In this document: in pieces, positions 60,371 through 64,000 of the stretch
Position numbering within the stretch: the stretch's first letter is position 1
Layout of the letters: every line of letters begins with the position of its first letter
NCBI RefSeq assembly: GCF_901000735.1
Contig: NC_081545.1
Coordinates: 26,116,913-26,180,912, forward strand
Origin: Corylus avellana
Lineage: Eukaryota; Streptophyta; Magnoliopsida; Fagales; Betulaceae
Direction of reading: 5' to 3'
Length of the DNA: 64,000 nucleotides
Made by a program: the position numbers and the translations under genes
The notes under the pieces: model-generated
Databases searched by the model: none
What the model saw: the letters and a program-made list of their open reading frames with translations, nothing else
What the model was told of the DNA's origin: nothing

Positions 60371-60389
60371 ATGCATATCATGGGCTCTC

Positions 60390-60475
60390 TCTCTCGCACG
60401 TGCTACGTCCCATATCATATTTGAGATTCAATCCCACGTGTCGGCCACGTCACAACTGACAAGCATTTATAAGCC
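60390..60475 (+). promoter_or_regulatory. ABRE/G-box cluster with a TATA-like motif, no gene downstream
   Basis: CACGTG lies at 60397-60402 and 60435-60440, CCACGTCA at 60446-60452 and TTTATAAG at 60467-60473. Clustered ACGT cores mark ABA- or light-responsive plant promoters. No coding region follows on plus. Confidence 0.4.
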
Positions 60476-61380
60476 TTTTGTTGTGACCTTTAACATTTTT
60501 CTTTTGTAAAACTGCATTTTACATTTTAAAGTAAGAGTCTTGTTAGAAGAATTATACCTTTTTTTTTTAAAAAAAAAAATTAAAAGAAAAAATTATAAAT
60601 TTATTACAAATTAACGTAATAATCTACCTAATATTTGACTAGCTATTAACGTCCTTAACAAAGTTGTTAAGCTACTGAGCACTCTAGCTCAGCAAATTTG
60701 ACAAATACTATATATAAATTAAATTAATAAAAAAAAATCAATTTGATTATCTATTTTTTCGGGCATAATGAAATAATATTTTTAGAATAAGTGCTTTAAA
60801 AAAAGTAAGTAATCAAAGTAAAAAAAAAAAGATGTTATTTAGCTAAATTTTTGCTAATATGAATGCTCAAACACTTACTTTATTTGCCTTTACGAGTGAA
60901 AATGAATAATTAGGTGCGATGAGTTATTTTTCATTGTCTGGATAATTAAGTGTGATGGGTTATCTCTCACGGCTAGTTTAAAAAAATTTTGTTAAAAAAT
61001 TTGGATGCCCTCGGAGTAGATATGCTATTTAACTGTATTTGTACATGAGTTAGCAGAAGATTAAAGTCATAGATAACATCTGATTATAAGAATTTTTTTT
61101 TTTATATCTATGACTTTTAACCTAATAGCATGTGGTTATAATTTTTGCATAGCTTTATGTTTTGTGCCGTAAGAGTTTTTTGTTCTGCTTTGCAAGAGTT
61201 TTATACTTGTGATCTTTAATCAATGAAATCCTCAAATTTCTATCAAGAAAAAAAAACACTTACTTTATTAGTCATTAAATAATTAAATTTACTTGTCAAA
61301 TTTTGTTCTTACCATTAAAATACTGCCATATAAATTTATGATAAAAGTTATTATGATAAGAGTTATTATGCTCAACATAA
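60476..61380. other. AT-rich intergenic stretch
   Basis: No gene. 61020-61250 ends with CAATGAAATCCTCAAATTTC and an A run, so it may be a retroposon tail. Confidence 0.4.
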
Positions 61381-61384
61381 CATT

Positions 61385-61935
61385 ATGCTCAAATGTTATG
61401 TTGCCATTAAAGGCAATTTTGCACTTGCTGCGGTAGTTCTTTTTTTTTTTTTTTGACATGTCCGCACAAGAGGAGGGGAGTGGGATTCGAACTAGTGACC
61501 TTCACTTCATTAAGTGCGGCACTTCACTAGTGCCGCAATAGTTCTTAGTGACTCTTCTGGGGAGATCTTCGCTGCAGCTACCTTGAAGCTCCATTCCTCA
61601 TATGTCCTTTTGGGAGAAGCCATGGCTGCTCTTCTTGCTACTCGGTTGGCTCGGTCTTCTGGTTTGGATGATTTTGCTCTTGAAGGTGATGCTCTCCTAG
61701 TGATTTTAACAGTGAATCAGCCTGCTCTTTTTCTTCTTGGCATTTTATTTATGTTATTTCTGATATTTGTGTTGATCTTACCCTCTTTCGTAGTTGGTAT
61801 GCTTCGAAAGTGTCTAGATGTGCCAACTTTCGTGCACATGCGTTAGCTAAATAGACTGCTACCTATCTTGTTTTTGGTAGCATTTTCTTAGGTTCCTCAA
61901 TTCTCTCTTCCATTCAGATCCAGAGTGGGAAGGAC
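61385..61935 (+). pseudogene. LINE remnant: RNase H-like 3' end, interrupted by a SINE
   Basis: Skipping the SINE at 61442-61530, the frame reads GNFALAAVVLSDSSGEIFAA, then GEAMAALLATRLA, then the LEGDALLV motif, and (after a frameshift) SKVSRCANFRAHALAK. This is the same LINE family as 4386-4990, also lacking its 5' parts. Confidence 0.82.
61442..61530 (-). mobile_element. tRNA-related SINE, third copy, 5'-truncated, inside a LINE
   Basis: On minus it carries TTAATGAAGTGAAGGTCACT, the B-box GTTCGAATC, TTGTGCGGACATGTC and an A tail. The A-box half is lost. The flanks TGCTGCGGTAGTTCTT (61426-61441) and TGCCGCAATAGTTCTT (61531-61546) are a 16-bp target duplication with three mismatches. Confidence 0.8.
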
Positions 61936-62159
61936 CCTCTTTTGTAGTCTTTTTTTTCCTCCCTTTTTTATTTAGAAAAAAAAAATAAAAAAATCTCTCC
62001 TTTATATTAATATGCAACAAATGCTTAAAAAATAAAAAAAAATCTAATAACAAAGAAAGATTGCAGGGAAACTACTGTCTGTGTCAGACCGTTCCCATGA
62101 TATCTCGGCCCCAAAAGGAAAAGAATTTCAGACAAATAATTAAAAAATAAACAGGAAAA

Positions 62160-62350
62160 AAATTAAACCCTAAAATCACTCTCTTCAGTTTTCCCAGTGT
62201 CAAAGAAGAATCCAAAAGGACCAAAACCCTCAACCCACCCATTTTCTTTCAAAAACCCTCTCTCTCTCTCTCTCTCTCTCTCTGTGTTCTACTCTGAAAG
62301 TAGCTGAGGAATAAAACAAAAAGGGTGTGTGTGGGAAATGCTCAGAAGGT
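62160..62350 (+). promoter_or_regulatory. Leader of the right-edge gene
   Basis: AAACCCTA telo-box at 62165-62172 and a CT microsatellite at about 62259-62283. The first ATG, at 62338, opens a 15-codon upstream frame ending at TAG 62385, overlapping the main start in another frame. Confidence 0.55.
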
Positions 62351-64000
62351 ATGCAGAAGCTCTCGTTGCCATTCAAGAACCCTAGCAAGAACAACTTGTT
62401 GTCTCTTCCTTTCAAAAACCCCGCCACCAAAACCCTGCGCTTCAAAACTCCAAGGAACCTTCTTCTGCACCCAATGCCAACCCCACCAGCCACACACACT
62501 TTGCCCAACCCCACTTCCTCCTCTGCCCTCACCGCCTCTCTCTCCACCACCAAGTCTTTCACCACGGCCACCGCTGCCATCTCCTCTCGCTTCTTCGCCG
62601 CCGCAAAGCCCAGAAATTGCTGCGTCATATGCCGGTGCGCAATCGACAACAGACCGCCCTTCCGGGCCTGGGCTGTGTTCAAGGACGGGCGTGGTGGGTC
62701 CCGTGGGGCGTGGACCCAAGCTGGCGCTGATGGGTCGGAGGGTACGATGGGTTCCGAGAAGGTCTCGGAGAGCGGCGACGGCGAGGAAGGCGAGAAGGGG
62801 TCGGAGGAGAAGCCATTGAGGTTGAGTGGTGGTGGTGGTAGTAGTACTGGTAGGAGGCAGAGGGGTTCGCCGGCATTGAATGTTGGGAATCCGGACTTGT
62901 TGACTATTCCGGGGGTGGGGCCGAGGAATTTGAGGAAGCTGGTGGAGAAGGGGATTGGGGGACTTGCTGAGCTCAAGCAGTTGTACAAGGATAAGGTATC
63001 GTTTTCTCTGGAAAATGTTGAACTGTTTTGCAGTAAAAACAAATTATTTGGCTCGAGTACTTTAGCATTTTTTTTTTTTTTTTTTTTTAATTTTTTTTTT
63101 TAAATTCATTGTGGTGCTAGATAGTGCTAGAGGAGATATATTGGCTGCAGTGTTTAGTTTCGTGTATTAGAGAATGGGTGTATCTGAAATGGTTGCAGTG
63201 CTAAATTCTGTATTCTGGAGTGTTGAGCGTCATTTCTGATGATGGCCTTTGAAGTACAACTCCACTCATATTGCCCTCTTACAGCTGAACTTACTTGAAT
63301 TAACTCGTTAGATGTTTTTGAATTCATGGGTGAAAGATTTAGCAGGGTGATTTTGTTATGACAGCCAGAATTTTGGAGTTTTTCCAGGAGTTGATATTTC
63401 TTATATATGCCACATTGTTTTGGCTGAAATCCAACTCTTGCCAAGTTGCGTAACTCGCAGCAGATTTTAGTCTGCTCTATTATTCAGTCTTTTGAAATTT
63501 GTAGCAGAAATTTCCCGGGGCTAACTTTTTCTAATTAATGGTTATTTCATAGGCGCAAATCAATTAATCAATTGGGGTAGGAAAGAGAGGCTCATTTCAT
63601 CTTAGGAGCTTGTCCTTTTTCTATTTGACCAACCAGTCTAAGTCAACGTTCAGGTCTTTGTGTGTGTGATTGGCATTAAGGTTCATCTTGCATACAATAA
63701 CTGGAGATAAAAAAATATATATATATATATATGGCAGCATACTTTCCCCTTGTGCTCTAAGTTCACTACTCTGTTGTTATTATTTTAAAAACATAAAACT
63801 CAAGTTCAGTTGTGTAAGAACCTAAACACAAGCTCATGTTCTATTGCAAACAGAAGAGAACATGTTATTGCTGGTATATGGACTTTTTTGAACTCTTCCA
63901 TGATGAAGACTTTTCTGCTTTCCTTCGCAGTTCTTTGGCAAATCTAGTCAGAATATGGTTGAGTACTTACAGAGTTCTGTGGGAATCATACACAGAAATC
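62351..64000 (+). CDS. Probable organelle-targeted P-loop (deoxynucleoside-kinase-type) protein, N-terminal part
   Basis: Exon 1 is 62351-62995 (215 codons, phase 0). Exon 2 starts at 63931 after TCCTTCGCAG and runs off the window. The first ~80 residues are rich in Ser, Thr, Lys and Pro with few acids (MQKLSLPFKNPSKNN...), like a plastid or mitochondrial targeting peptide. A Cys pair motif (CCVICRCAIDN) follows, then an acidic linker. A helix-hairpin-helix-like motif, LLTIPGVGPRNLRKLVEKGI, leads to ELKQLYKDK and, in exon 2, FFGKSSQNMVEYLQSSVGII. From memory, this block precedes the kinase domain in plant deoxynucleoside-kinase-like P-loop proteins; that domain lies outside the window, so the function is inferred. 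Confidence 0.7.
63712..63732. repeat. AT microsatellite in intron 1 of the right-edge gene
   Basis: A short run of alternating AT inside the intron (62996-63930), which otherwise shows only a T run at 63068-63088. Confidence 0.85.

Noticed and set aside
62327..62350. Eight extra N-terminal codons of the right-edge gene
   Set aside because: This reading would have to begin at GTG; the first in-frame ATG is at 62351.
62230..63042. 270-residue minus-strand frame opposite the right-edge gene
   Set aside because: Low-complexity antisense shadow of a Pro/Ser/Gly-rich exon; it ends in the CT microsatellite.

Overview
The window is nuclear DNA of a flowering plant, a eudicot and probably a woody, outbreeding species. 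Genes have short exons with GT..AG introns in AT-rich DNA, the families are plant-specific (ZF-HD, R2R3-MYB, plant O-fucosyltransferase), and the intergenic space is full of LINE, SINE and MITE insertions. A Fagales-type tree is a guess from the repeat types only. About five protein-coding genes can be supported; the rest is transposon-derived or unassigned. No complete tRNA or rRNA gene and no CRISPR array was found. Layout: (1) 1-692, minus: zinc-finger homeodomain gene, cut by the left edge. (2) 693-9.7 kb: repeats, including three Mutator-like MITEs with perfect 9-bp target duplications, long foldback elements and a LINE RNase H remnant. (3) 9749-12300, minus: a six-exon TFIIIA gene holding the regulatory 5S rRNA mimic in an intron, plus a GC-AG intron. 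(4) 13-21 kb: tRNA-related SINEs and a full-length but dead L1-type LINE (14819-20725) with a 15-bp target duplication. (5) 23599-42866, plus: a ten-exon GDP-fucose O-fucosyltransferase gene. Its exons 2-8 appear twice, in two near-identical ~8 kb blocks that meet exactly at a 100-N gap, most likely two unmerged haplotypes. (6) 45460-46617, plus: an R2R3-MYB repressor of the MYB4 type. (7) 46.6-62 kb: gene-poor DNA with several foldback elements and a promoter-like patch. (8) 62351 to the right edge, plus: the start of a gene with an organelle-type N-terminus and a helix-hairpin-helix motif, probably a deoxynucleoside-kinase-type P-loop protein. The genes do not form one pathway. Three are transcription factors (ZF-HD, TFIIIA for 5S rRNA, MYB for phenylpropanoid-type repression), one is a Golgi-type glycosyltransferase and one is probably organellar. 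The most striking item is the 5S rRNA mimic in the TFIIIA gene: the sequence itself shows that including it puts a stop five codons into the cassette. That system is known in plants; I see no convincing wholly new system. The less described material is the repeat layer: the SINE family, the Mutator-like MITE trio, and unrelated foldback elements that share a GC-rich GGCCACCC-type core.
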